Origin: an uncultured Eubacteriales bacterium
GTDB taxonomy: Bacteria; Bacillota; Clostridia; Oscillospirales; Acutalibacteraceae
Length of the DNA: 64,000 bases
NCBI GenBank assembly: GCA_934675165.1
Contig: CAKUPP010000005.1
Span: 1 to 64,000 of the forward strand
Direction: 5' to 3'
A program made the translations under genes and the position numbers. This document shows positions 1 through 7,395 of this stretch, piece by piece (positions within the stretch are counted from its first letter, which is position 1; each line of letters starts with the position of its first letter). The notes under the pieces are model-generated. The model was not told the DNA's origin. It worked only from the letters and a program-made list of their open reading frames with translations, and did no database searches.

Positions 1-752
1 CTTTTATTACCATCAGAAAAAGAGTGATTTTTAGTTATCAAATACAGTAAATTTGCAGCCTTTTCCTCAAGCGAAGGATAAACCTCTTGACCTCCAAATG
101 TTTGGTAAATGGCATTAATACTTGATTGAAAAGAATCATCTTTTTCATTTCCGAATAGATCGCTTTCATTTCCAAACTTCATGTTTGAAATCACATTTCT
201 GCATTCATCATAAGTCAGAACATAGGTTGCAACATTTCCGTTAGGTTTTTTTATTTTTTGGTGGTCATAATCATCAAGAAGATCTAGTGCAACTGTGTAT
301 TTTTCAATTACATCTAAAATCTGTTTACTATCAAGTGTGCTTTCTGCACGTTTCATAATCCGTATTACTTCTCCCAATTCATTTATACGATTATTGTTTA
401 CCGCATAGCCTTTTAGTATGTAATCTTTTAAAACTCCGTTGGCCCATTTGCGAAATTCCACGCCCCGCTGTGACTTGACCCTGTATCCAACTGATATTAT
501 TACGTCTAAACTATAAAAGGATACAGGTTTATCTGAATTTGCAATGTGCAAAAAATGCACGTTGCTTTCTTCTTCAATTTCTCCTTCTTTGAAAATGTTC
601 TTTATATGTTTAGTAATTACCGATCTGTCTCTTTCAAACAATTCGGACATCTGATTTTGAGTCAGCCACACGGTTTCGTTTTCGATATTCACATCAAGTT
701 TAACATTTCCATCCTGTGTTTTAAAAATTACTAATTCTGTTTTCTGATTCAT
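1..752 (-). CDS. RhuM family protein with C-terminal Fic/DOC domain (partial, runs off the left edge)
   Basis: The reading frame is open from an ATG at 752 to the window edge, about 250 codons, with its 3' end outside the window. The N-terminal part (about residues 1-120) has the RhuM virulence-protein look: a winged-helix-like WLTQNQMSELF segment, then VIISVGYRVKSQRG and EFRKWANGVLKDYI. The last visible residues are HSFSDGNK, the start of a Fic/DOC active-site motif (HxFxDGNxR), so the protein is a RhuM-Fic fusion. Fic domains usually transfer AMP or phosphate to a target protein; the substrate is unknown. Such proteins sit in mobile and accessory islands, which fits the second Fic gene at 1246 and the gene remnants around it. 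Whether the Fic domain is complete cannot be seen. Confidence 0.85.
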   Translation of the reverse strand, partial: MNQKTELVIFKTQDGNVKLDVNIENETVWLTQNQMSELFERDRSVITKHIKNIFKEGEIEEESNVHFLHIANSDKPVSFYSLDVIISVGYRVKSQRGVEFRKWANGVLKDYILKGYAVNNNRINELGEVIRIMKRAESTLDSKQILDVIEKYTVALDLLDDYDHQKIKKPNGNVATYVLTYDECRNVISNMKFGNESDLFGNEKDDSFQSSINAIYQTFGGQEVYPSLEEKAANLLYLITKNHSFSDGNK

Positions 753-807
753 GTATCTTTTTCCTCTCAATTTTGTTTTCATATTCATATTAACTCTAAT
801 TTTTATT

Positions 808-1029
808 TTATTCAACTTTTATCTTCTTTTGCCAAAAAACTATCCCACAAATTGCAAGAATAATCTGAAGAAAATCTAGTACACTTCTGCCGTACATACC
901 TTGCGTAAAATCAAACGTACACCAAAGGATATCGCCAATTAATCAAATATAAAAACACCATATATTTTTTCGTATATTTAGAAGAGTCCCCGATAGCGAA
1001 ATCGCCGTCAGAAACCACGTTACATCCAT
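808..1029 (-). pseudogene. PnuC-like small membrane protein with an in-frame TGA
   Basis: Reading the minus strand from ATG at 1029 gives 73 residues that resemble the short PnuC/nicotinamide-transporter-like proteins of phages and plasmids: it starts MDVTWFLTAISLSGTLLNI and continues GDILWCTFDFTQGMYGR, then FLQIILAICGIVFWQKKIK. Codon 29 (943-945) is TGA, at a place where relatives usually have Trp, consistent with a TGG to TGA change. TGA is a stop elsewhere in the window, so this is a broken gene, not recoding. It lies between the RhuM-Fic gene and the HTH-Fic gene in the decayed island. Confidence 0.6.
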
Positions 1030-1136
1030 ATTTACTTCTTATTTTTTCCTCCTTTCAGTTCTTAGGGGGTTAATACCCCGTTTGAACACGATTTTTTTCG
1101 TGCGTTGCCCCACGCCCGTTGCAGTTCGCTTCATCT

Positions 1137-1157
1137 GCAGGGATTCGAACTCCCCCA
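1137..1157 (-). other. Possible tRNA T-arm remnant
   Basis: On the minus strand this reads as a T-arm: a five-base stem, the loop GTTCGAA and the closing stem TCCCT. No acceptor, D or anticodon arm can be folded around it. It may be the scar of an integration site at a tRNA 3' end, as is common for islands, or a chance match. Confidence 0.3.
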
Positions 1158-1167
1158 TTCATAATTA

Positions 1168-1223
1168 AAATCTTTACTTTATGATTTTCAAATCTTTACT
1201 TTTAACTCCGCTCAAGATATAAT
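1168..1223 (+). promoter_or_regulatory. Promoter of the HTH-Fic gene, overlapped by TCTTTACT repeats
   Basis: A -35 box TTTACT (1195-1200) and a -10 box TATAAT (1218-1223) are 17 bases apart. The octamer TCTTTACT occurs at 1171-1178 and 1193-1200, the second copy covering the -35 box, and its reverse complement AGTAAAGA lies at 1225-1232 just after the -10 box. Three copies around one promoter suggest an operator. The HTH domain of the downstream protein is an obvious candidate for binding it (inference). Confidence 0.55.
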
Positions 1224-1245
1224 AAGTAAAGAAAGAGGTGCTAAT

Positions 1246-2157
1246 ATGTATTCATACAGTGAACTTGAAAAAATACTATCTTTAAAGAAAATTAATAAAT
1301 CCACTCTATCAACTGCACTGGGAATATCTTCTAAAACAATAGCTAAAATATCCAAAGGTGAAAAAATTTCGAATCGAGTATTAGAAAAAATTGCAAACTA
1401 TTTGTCATGTGATGCTTCAAAGCTTCGTAAAAAAGTATCTGACAACTTTATCACACAAATGCTGACAGATGAGAAAAACGCTAAAATATCGGGCGGCCTT
1501 TATCACGAATTGCAAATCCGCATGACGTACAATTCAAATCATATGGAGGGAAGTAAACTTAGTGAAGATCAAACCAGACTTATATTTGAAACACGAACTA
1601 TAGACACGAATGGTGGTATACCTGTTGATGATATTATCGAAACAGTTAACCACTTTAAAGCTATCGACTACGTCATAGATGTTGCAGAGGATACTTTAAC
1701 CGAATACATAATTAAAAAAATTCATTTTATACTAAAGCAAGGGACAAAAGATTCATCTTTGCCATGGTTTGCAGTTAGTAACTACAAAAAAAGAGCCAAC
1801 GTTGTGGGTGGTAAGGAAACTACTAAACCTGAAGATGTACCCGAAAAAATGAGATTGCTTTTAAATGAATACAACTTAAAAAAAGATAAAACTATAGATG
1901 ATATAATTGAATTTCATGCTGATTTCGAAAGTATTCATCCTTTTCAAGATGGTAACGGAAGAGTAGGTCGACTTATAGCATTCAAAGAATGTCTAAAATT
2001 CAATGTTATACCATTTATCATTGAAGATTCCAAAAAGGCTTTCTATTATCGTGGTTTGAGCGAGTGGAAACACGAAAAAGGATATTTAACAGATACTTGT
2101 TTGGATGGTCAAGATACGTTTAAAAAATTGCTTAAAATATTTGATATAAACATATGA
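1246..2157 (+). CDS. Fic family protein with N-terminal XRE-type helix-turn-helix
   Basis: 303 residues. Residues 1-65 form an HTH domain of the XRE/Cro type (NKSTLSTALGISSKTIAKISKG). The rest is a Fic domain: an inhibitory-helix-like motif SNHMEG near residue 100, matching the (S/T)xxxE(G/N) consensus, and the complete active-site motif HPFQDGNGRVGR near residue 230 with the catalytic His. Fic enzymes of this layout normally AMPylate a protein target and are held inactive by the inhibitory helix. The ATG at 1246 follows AGAGGTG at good spacing. The gene is monocistronic with its own promoter and repeat operator, suggesting autoregulation. It may act as a toxin-like or regulatory module of the island. 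Confidence 0.88.
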   Translation: MYSYSELEKILSLKKINKSTLSTALGISSKTIAKISKGEKISNRVLEKIANYLSCDASKLRKKVSDNFITQMLTDEKNAKISGGLYHELQIRMTYNSNHMEGSKLSEDQTRLIFETRTIDTNGGIPVDDIIETVNHFKAIDYVIDVAEDTLTEYIIKKIHFILKQGTKDSSLPWFAVSNYKKRANVVGGKETTKPEDVPEKMRLLLNEYNLKKDKTIDDIIEFHADFESIHPFQDGNGRVGRLIAFKECLKFNVIPFIIEDSKKAFYYRGLSEWKHEKGYLTDTCLDGQDTFKKLLKIFDINI

Positions 2158-2165
2158 TTTTATCC

Positions 2166-2261
2166 TCAACGACCACCTTCTGAAGCTGTAATTTTTGAGT
2201 GACAACTTTTGCAAAGACTCATCAAATTATCTTCATTGTGCGTACCGCCTTTCGATAAATG
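2166..2261 (-). pseudogene. HNH endonuclease C-terminal fragment
   Basis: The minus strand encodes 31 residues, HLSKGGTHNEDNLMSLC then KSCHSKITASEGGR, ending in TGA. This is the tail of a phage-type HNH endonuclease (a His, Asn-Leu, then CxxCH zinc-binding end). A TAG stop lies directly upstream in frame and the rest of the domain is missing. It is a remnant of phage or mobile DNA. Confidence 0.7.
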
Positions 2262-2509
2262 CTATCAAAAGACAAATATGGTTTTCTATGGTTTTTAATG
2301 GTTGATGTTAAGTGCACTCATGTTGAAACAGACACATTAGGCCGCAGTCACGAAAGCCGCGATATAAGTGGTGTTAACTATAAGTTTTTTTGAGTTTGTT
2401 TAAATCTAATTTGTAATTGCGATGATAACAGTTTTTTATTTTCAGTTTTAGTATAGTACAAGTTTTTGCATTCATACATTTATTAAAAACTATATTGGAG
2501 CATGATAAA

Positions 2510-2710
2510 ATGAAAAACAATAATGAAATAAAGACATTACCATCAAAAGTAATTTTATCTAACGGAAATATATTAACTTTTGATGAATTAAAAGAAAATG
2601 ATAAGAAAAAAATACAAGATTGTATATGTAAAAATATTAGTAGCCAACTTTCGAATTATTATTCATCAAGAAAAGAAGAATGGGAAAATTTTATATCTAT
2701 TATGAATTAG
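2510..2710 (+). CDS. Small hypothetical protein
   Basis: 66 residues, acidic/lysine-rich, no recognisable domain: it begins MKNNNEIKTLPSKVILSNG and ends SRKEEWENFISIMN. A TTG upstream (2495) is possible, but the ATG at 2510 has TTGGAG nine bases before it. The codon pattern looks coding. It ends three bases before the broken 3' end of cotJC, so it probably belongs to the DNA that replaced the rest of cotJC. Confidence 0.5.
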   Translation: MKNNNEIKTLPSKVILSNGNILTFDELKENDKKKIQDCICKNISSQLSNYYSSRKEEWENFISIMN

Positions 2711-2712
2711 TC

Positions 2713-2829
2713 TTAGTATATCTTTTTGGAGTTTGGTCCTCCATACTGAGTTATTATCATTTTGGCAAGAGCCGGATTAGTATTTTTTATATTTATGGGA
2801 TATTGCAATTTTTTTTCATAGACCCACAT
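2713..2829 (-). pseudogene. cotJC: Truncated cotJC (spore coat, manganese-catalase-like)
   Basis: The ATG at 2829 overlaps the TGA of cotJB by one base, as in an intact cotJ operon. The encoded start MWVYEKKLQYPINIKN, then ALAKMIITQYGGPN, is typical of CotJC N-termini. After QYGGPN the frame turns into SKKIY and stops at 2713, so only 38 residues remain of a protein that is normally close to 200. The ferritin-like manganese-binding helices are all lost. The break marks the border of the accessory island to the left. The missing part may lie beyond the window if an element sits inside the gene. Confidence 0.8.
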
Positions 2830-3092
2830 CAGTTATTACCTCCATCAGAATTATTCCAAGGCCATGGATCAGAAATCCATCCAAAACGATTTTCTTCCAT
2901 AGCTTTAGAACTTATTGGACCATATTTTTCTTGATATTCATTTTTTAAACTTTGACTTCTTTCCTTGTAATCATTAAGTTTTAAATTTACTTCTTCATCT
3001 TCAGGATGAGTATCCATATAAAGATTTAACTCTACTATAGCAAAATCAAGTGCTGATATCCTCCTCATCATCATGTCTTGTTCATTCATCAT
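2829..3092 (-). CDS. cotJB: Spore coat protein CotJB
   Basis: 87 residues: MMNEQDMMMRRISALDF, then AIVELNLYMDTHPED and a YKEKYGP-like segment near the end, the usual CotJB pattern and length. CotJB is a small inner-coat protein that works with CotJA and CotJC. Two adjacent ATGs (3092 and 3089) follow GGAGG, five and eight bases away; either could be used. It overlaps the end of cotJA and the start of the cotJC remnant, showing a translationally coupled operon. Confidence 0.9.
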   Translation of the reverse strand: MMNEQDMMMRRISALDFAIVELNLYMDTHPEDEEVNLKLNDYKERSQSLKNEYQEKYGPISSKAMEENRFGWISDPWPWNNSDGGNN

Positions 3093-3282
3093 TTTCACCT
3101 CCAGCAGCGTGCTTAAAAGGTTTATTGAGTTCAGGAAACATTGTACCAACATTTATACCCTGTTCAGCACTATAAATGTTGTCTGATATTTGATATGGTA
3201 CATATGCCATTGCAACTACAGGTTCTGTCGGCAGCGGTGTAATTCCATACTGCTTCATAGCGTCCATCAGCATTTCATTCAT
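3082..3282 (-). CDS. cotJA: Spore coat-associated protein CotJA
   Basis: 66 residues with the CotJA signature: a short polar start, PLPTEPVVAMAYVPYQ, then YSAEQGINVGTMFPELNKPF. CotJA is needed for assembly of CotJC into the spore coat. First gene of the cotJA-cotJB-cotJC operon; its last codons carry the ribosome binding site of cotJB. Expected to be made in the mother cell under sigma-E. Confidence 0.92.
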   Translation of the reverse strand: MNEMLMDAMKQYGITPLPTEPVVAMAYVPYQISDNIYSAEQGINVGTMFPELNKPFKHAAGGENDE

Positions 3283-3310
3283 GGTTTATATCATTCCTTT
3301 ACAATATTTA

Positions 3311-3319
3311 ATTTGTATG
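3311..3319 (-). promoter_or_regulatory. Candidate sigma-E -10 element of the cotJ operon
   Basis: The minus strand reads CATACAAAT about 30 bases before the cotJA start, matching the sigma-E -10 consensus CATACAnT. The -35 half is not clearly recognisable. cotJ is known to be sigma-E dependent in Bacillus. Confidence 0.4.
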
Positions 3320-3396
3320 CTCAAGCATTAAAAAGTCAATTGCATGCAGCATATTATACAGTATGATTATAGTTTTTAAATAGTGAAAAACTATGA

Positions 3397-4209
3397 CTAT
3401 TTTTTGTTTTTTAGATATATGTTTTCCATCTTAGCAACTGTCATATACATCATGGATGCAATTACTAACAAAATAAAAATTCCGGCCATAACCAAATCAA
3501 GTTTAAACACTTGCCCACCATAAACTATTAGATACCCTACGCCTTTAGACGATACTAAAAATTCTCCGGTTATAACTCCTATCAGTGACATTCCAACGTT
3601 TATTTTTAATGTAGATATAATTGTTGTAATATTTGCAGGGATAACAAGCTTTGAAAGAATTTGAAATTTATTTGCTCCAAAAGATTTCATAAGAATTAAA
3701 CTATCTTTACCTATAGATCTAAATCCTGATAATATGTTTATGGTAGACACTACAACAGAAACAAGTAACGCCATCAGTATGATGGAAGTCATTCCAGCAC
3801 CAAGCCAAACTATTATAATAGGTCCAAGTGCCACTTTGGGCAAAGCATTTAAAACAACCAGGTAAGGTTCACTTATTTCATAAATTAAATCGGAATACCA
3901 TATTAATATAGCAAATAACAACCCCAATATTGTCCCCAAAACAAACCCTACAACAGTTTCAGCTACGGTATAATAAACATTTATCCACAGTTGACCTGAC
4001 GCGTTAAGATTTATAAGAGTTTTTATTATTCTTGAAGGGCAACTCACTATAAAAACATCAATCCATTTTAAATAGGCAAAAATTTCCCAGCATAATAAAA
4101 ATAAAAAAAGTATTAACATTTGAAAAAATTTTATTTTAAATAACTTTACTTTTCTATTTTTTAAATATTCTAAATGTTCTTTAGAATATACTCTCAGTTT
4201 TTTGTTCAC
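3397..4209 (-). CDS. ABC transporter permease (SsuC/TauC/ThiX type)
   Basis: About 270 residues with six predicted membrane segments and the EAA-type loop of binding-protein-dependent permeases (NALPKVALGPIIIVWLGAGM). It belongs to the nitrate/sulfonate/taurine/hydroxymethylpyrimidine group. A GTG at 4209 with GGGGTG six bases upstream fits better than the TTG at 4233. It overlaps the ATPase gene by 29 bases, so the two are coupled. The substrate cannot be told from the permease; no TPP or other riboswitch is visible upstream of the operon. Confidence 0.85.
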   Translation of the reverse strand: MNKKLRVYSKEHLEYLKNRKVKLFKIKFFQMLILFLFLLCWEIFAYLKWIDVFIVSCPSRIIKTLINLNASGQLWINVYYTVAETVVGFVLGTILGLLFAILIWYSDLIYEISEPYLVVLNALPKVALGPIIIVWLGAGMTSIILMALLVSVVVSTINILSGFRSIGKDSLILMKSFGANKFQILSKLVIPANITTIISTLKINVGMSLIGVITGEFLVSSKGVGYLIVYGGQVFKLDLVMAGIFILLVIASMMYMTVAKMENIYLKNKK

Positions 4210-4975
4210 TAAGTTCACCCCATACAATATCAAAATAATAACCGTATTTTTTACTTTTTAGTTTTTCGCGAAAACTGTATTTTTTTTCTTCAAACTTTAT
4301 GTCTACAATTTTTTTAACAGTACTTGGGCGCGAAGAAAGTATAACAATTCTGTCTGAAAGACATATAGCTTCAGAAATGTCATGACTTATTAGTACCGAT
4401 GTTTTCTTTTCACTTTTAATGATATTTCTTATTTCTTCTGAAATATTTATTCTGGTTTGATAGTCTAAGGCAGAGAAAGGTTCATCTAAAAGTAAAATTT
4501 CAGGATTTACAGCTAATGTCCTAATCAAAGCAGCTTTCTGACGCATTCCTCCAGATAATTGACGTGGATAATAATTTTCAAACTTTTTAAGGCCATATTT
4601 TTCTAATAGACCCAGAGCATAATTTTTGTGTTTGATATCTGCTATCTTTTTTATTTCAAGACCTAAAAAAATATTTTGTTTTATTGTTCTCCAAGGAAAT
4701 AAAAAATCATTTTGTAGCATGTATCCAACTGAATCAATACAAGATGCTTCACCAGTATTCATTTTTATTTTTCCGCTAGAAGGTTTTAATAGCCCTGATA
4801 TAAGAGACAATAATGTGCTTTTTCCGCATCCGCTAGGACCTACAATTGTAATAAATTCTTCTTTATATATATCTAAATTTAAATCTTTAATAGCTAATGT
4901 TTCTCCCATTGGTGTATGATATTTTAAAAATAAATTTTTTATTTCTAAAATTTTTCCCGTATTTTCATTATTCAT
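4181..4975 (-). CDS. ABC transporter ATP-binding protein (SsuB/TauB/ThiZ type)
   Basis: 264 residues. Walker A GPSGCGKST near residue 46, signature LSGGMRQKAALIRTLA, Walker B EILLLDEPFSALD and the switch His in VLISHDISEA are all intact. It energises the permease encoded next to it. ATG at 4975 follows AGGAGG. The operon order, binding protein then ATPase then permease on the minus strand, is that of nitrate/sulfonate/thiamine-precursor importers. Confidence 0.9.
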   Translation of the reverse strand: MNNENTGKILEIKNLFLKYHTPMGETLAIKDLNLDIYKEEFITIVGPSGCGKSTLLSLISGLLKPSSGKIKMNTGEASCIDSVGYMLQNDFLFPWRTIKQNIFLGLEIKKIADIKHKNYALGLLEKYGLKKFENYYPRQLSGGMRQKAALIRTLAVNPEILLLDEPFSALDYQTRINISEEIRNIIKSEKKTSVLISHDISEAICLSDRIVILSSRPSTVKKIVDIKFEEKKYSFREKLKSKKYGYYFDIVWGELSEQKTESIF

Positions 4976-5016
4976 AACTATCCTCCTATTTGGATACTAA
5001 AAACTCCATTTTTTTA

Positions 5017-6018
5017 TTACGTAGATTTATAATCTTCAATAACACTTTTTGAATATTCATTATTAATAATTTTTTTAGAATCAATTTTATTACTTAATTC
5101 TCCAGCATATATCATTATTTCTTGCATAAAATCAAGCCCTTTTTCATCTACTTCAGGTGTGCTATTCCATACATTTGCATTTTTGTACATTTCAATACAT
5201 TTTTCGTTCATATTTATGGACGAATCCAAGAAGTATGGAGATATTAACTTTGAAATTTCTAAAGCGCTGTGATTTTTTACCCATATTTGAGCTTTATATA
5301 TGCATTTAATAAATTTTTTTATTATGTGTTTTTTGTTATTTATGTACTCTGGAGAAGCGCAATAACACGTATAAACTATTTCATCACATTCTGTGCCCAA
5401 AGAAGATACATTATAGAAACTTTTTTCCTTTATAAGTGTTGAAGCAGTAGGTTCAAAGAGTGATACGTAGTCGCCAATACCACGGCTAAATGCCATTCCC
5501 ATCAAATTAAATTGAATATTTGTTATTAGATTTACGTTTTCATATATGCCACGTTTTTTTAATATATATTCAAGCACCATTTCAGGGACACTTCCACGAC
5601 GCCCAGCGATTATGCTATGTCCACATAATTGTTCCCAATTAAATTCAGGTGTTCTCCCTATTAAAAAGCTACCATCACGCTTTGTAAGCTGAGAAAAAAT
5701 TATCGGATAATTTTCTTTTCCTTGTACACAAACACTTATAACTGATGATGACCCCAAAAGGCCTATGTCTGATTGAGATGCTAAAATCGCAGTCATGGTT
5801 TTATCTGAGCCCTCACCTGTAATAAGTTCTATATCAATATTTTCATCTTTAAAATAACCTAATGCCATTGCTACGTATTGAGGTGCATAAAAAATCGATC
5901 GCGTAACTTCATTTACTTTCACTTTTTCTCCAATGTTATCATTTTTAGTACTACATGAACTTAAAAAAACAGATAAAATTATGAATAATATAAATACGCG
6001 CATAATTTTAATTTTCAC
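5017..6018 (-). CDS. ABC transporter substrate-binding lipoprotein (NMT1/SsuA-like)
   Basis: 333 residues with a lipoprotein signal (LFIILSVFLSSC, lipobox Cys near residue 22). The mature part begins with a segment typical of NMT1/THI5-like and SsuA binding proteins (SIFYAPQYVAMALGYFKDENID). GTG start at 6018 behind AGGAGGTG. It leads the importer operon and presumably delivers the ligand to the permease at 3397. Candidate ligands are a thiamine precursor, riboflavin or a sulfonate; the sequence alone does not decide. Confidence 0.85.
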   Translation of the reverse strand: MKIKIMRVFILFIILSVFLSSCSTKNDNIGEKVKVNEVTRSIFYAPQYVAMALGYFKDENIDIELITGEGSDKTMTAILASQSDIGLLGSSSVISVCVQGKENYPIIFSQLTKRDGSFLIGRTPEFNWEQLCGHSIIAGRRGSVPEMVLEYILKKRGIYENVNLITNIQFNLMGMAFSRGIGDYVSLFEPTASTLIKEKSFYNVSSLGTECDEIVYTCYCASPEYINNKKHIIKKFIKCIYKAQIWVKNHSALEISKLISPYFLDSSINMNEKCIEMYKNANVWNSTPEVDEKGLDFMQEIMIYAGELSNKIDSKKIINNEYSKSVIEDYKST

Positions 6019-6261
6019 TTTAACACCTCCTGATCAAGATATTCCCCATTTCTATTATATTTTAAAGTTAAATAATGCGTGACAAAGTAAATTTCAAAAG
6101 TAAAAAAACCACTTAAATAAAAAATAATTCGTTTCCGTTAAATAAATTACGTAACAAATCAAGATTATTTCAACTCTCATTTTACGGTTATTAAATTTCC
6201 AAATTTTTTTAGTATAATTAAATTCTACATTGTAAATAATACTATCATGGAGGTGATAAAA

Positions 6262-6408
6262 ATGAAAAATAACACAAACCAAACAAATTCTACAAACTCT
6301 AGAAATTCTACAAATGCCAAAAATTCTACTAATTCTAGAAATTCTACTAATTCTACTAATGCAAAAAATCACGCTAACCATTCTGACCACTGCAAAAACT
6401 GCAAATAG
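6262..6408 (+). CDS. Small Asn/Ser/Thr tandem-repeat protein with a Cys/His tail
   Basis: 48 residues on the plus strand: MKNNTNQTNSTNSRNSTN, then repeats of NSTN, NSRN and NAKN units, ending with HANHSDHCKNCK. ATG at 6262 follows GGAGGTG at ideal spacing, and a strong hairpin follows the stop, so it looks like a genuine one-gene unit. The tail has two Cys and three His, possibly metal-binding or cross-linking. The composition resembles small Asn-rich proteins seen in spore formers, but I cannot assign a family. The long open frame on the other strand here is just the shadow of the repeat. Confidence 0.7.
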   Translation: MKNNTNQTNSTNSRNSTNAKNSTNSRNSTNSTNAKNHANHSDHCKNCK

Positions 6409-6420
6409 TTTTTAAATATT

Positions 6421-6466
6421 AACGCTTCCTCATAATTTACAAATGTAAATTCATAAGGAAGCGTGT
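6421..6466. terminator. Bidirectional terminator between the small repeat protein and ispE
   Basis: A long hairpin made of ACGCTTCCT/AGGAAGCGT (9 pairs) and AATTTACA/TGTAAATT (8 pairs) with a small internal loop. It sits between two convergent genes. Confidence 0.75.
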
Positions 6467-6467
6467 T

Positions 6468-7352
6468 CTATATTATTATAGCGCCATGGTTGATAGGCTT
6501 GCAGATAAATACTTCTTTATATATTTTTTTTACATACTTTGCAAAATTTACAGCTTTGTCTTCGGATTCAAACAGTCCAAAAACACTTGATCCACTACCA
6601 CTCATACAAGATCCCAAACATTCATTTTCAAGCATTAGTTTTTTTATCTCAAAAATTTTTTTAATGTCGATTACCTCTTCAAATCTATTAAATAAATTTT
6701 TTCCCAATTTGGCAAGATTGTTACATTTAATACTTGATATTATGGTACTACTTGTTTTTTCAACTTTATTTAAAATATTATCAACTTTACAATAAGCTTG
6801 GGCCGTTGATACAAATTCTGTTGGTTTAACAATCACTAAAAAATACTTCAAATCATTATGAACATTTTCAATAACAGTACCTTTATCAGATGCAATAGCT
6901 GTACCTCCAGTTATACAAAACGGTATATCAGCCCCTATTTTTTCCCCTACATCACAAAGGTCTTTTTTTGAAAGCAAATTTCCAAATAAAGCATTAAGAC
7001 CTACTAAAGCAGCGGCACCATCACTACTTCCTCCAGCAAGGCCAGCACCTATCGGTATATTTTTTCTTAACTCAAATTTAAGTTCATAATGCTCACAATT
7101 AATATACTTCATAAATGCATCAGCGCATTTGTAAACTATGTTTTCCTCTTGTTTTTTACAATTTAGATTTTTATCACATATTATTCCTATGCGTTTTTTG
7201 ATGGTTTGGTCACTGTATTGTATCATAAGTTCATCATAAAAATTTACAGCTTGCATGACCATATCCACGTTGTGATATCCATCGGATCGTTTATTTAAAA
7301 TTTCCAAAAACAAATTTATTTTTGCCGGTGCTAGTACTCTCACATTTTTCAT
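6468..7352 (-). CDS. ispE: 4-diphosphocytidyl-2-C-methyl-D-erythritol kinase
   Basis: 294 residues, a GHMP kinase. N-terminus APAKINLFLEILNKRSDGYH and the ATP-binding glycine loop PIGAGLAGGSSDGAAAL are exactly those of IspE. It phosphorylates CDP-methylerythritol in the MEP pathway to isoprenoid precursors. The ATG at 7352 matches the usual IspE start; a GTG four codons earlier (7364) is also possible. It stands alone between a terminator and the exported AAA+ gene. Confidence 0.95.
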   Translation of the reverse strand: MKNVRVLAPAKINLFLEILNKRSDGYHNVDMVMQAVNFYDELMIQYSDQTIKKRIGIICDKNLNCKKQEENIVYKCADAFMKYINCEHYELKFELRKNIPIGAGLAGGSSDGAAALVGLNALFGNLLSKKDLCDVGEKIGADIPFCITGGTAIASDKGTVIENVHNDLKYFLVIVKPTEFVSTAQAYCKVDNILNKVEKTSSTIISSIKCNNLAKLGKNLFNRFEEVIDIKKIFEIKKLMLENECLGSCMSGSGSSVFGLFESEDKAVNFAKYVKKIYKEVFICKPINHGAIII

Positions 7353-7395
7353 ATAAATATTCACCGCTTATTGTCATATGTATTTGAAACAAGTA

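Noticed and set aside
808..1029. TGA recoded as Trp
   Set aside because: Several sound genes (1246-2157, spoIIIAA, cotJA, cotJB) end in TGA, so the code is standard.
6019..6100. TPP or other riboswitch ahead of the ABC transporter operon
   Set aside because: None of the expected conserved helices or motifs is present between the promoter area and the GTG start.
6286..6366. Short tandem repeats resembling a CRISPR array
   Set aside because: The units are 9-12 bases, codon-aligned and contiguous, without spacers; they encode protein repeats.
6094..6390. 98-codon minus-strand frame rich in Ile-Ser-Arg
   Set aside because: It is the complement of the Asn/Ser/Thr repeat of the plus-strand small gene, with no ribosome binding site.
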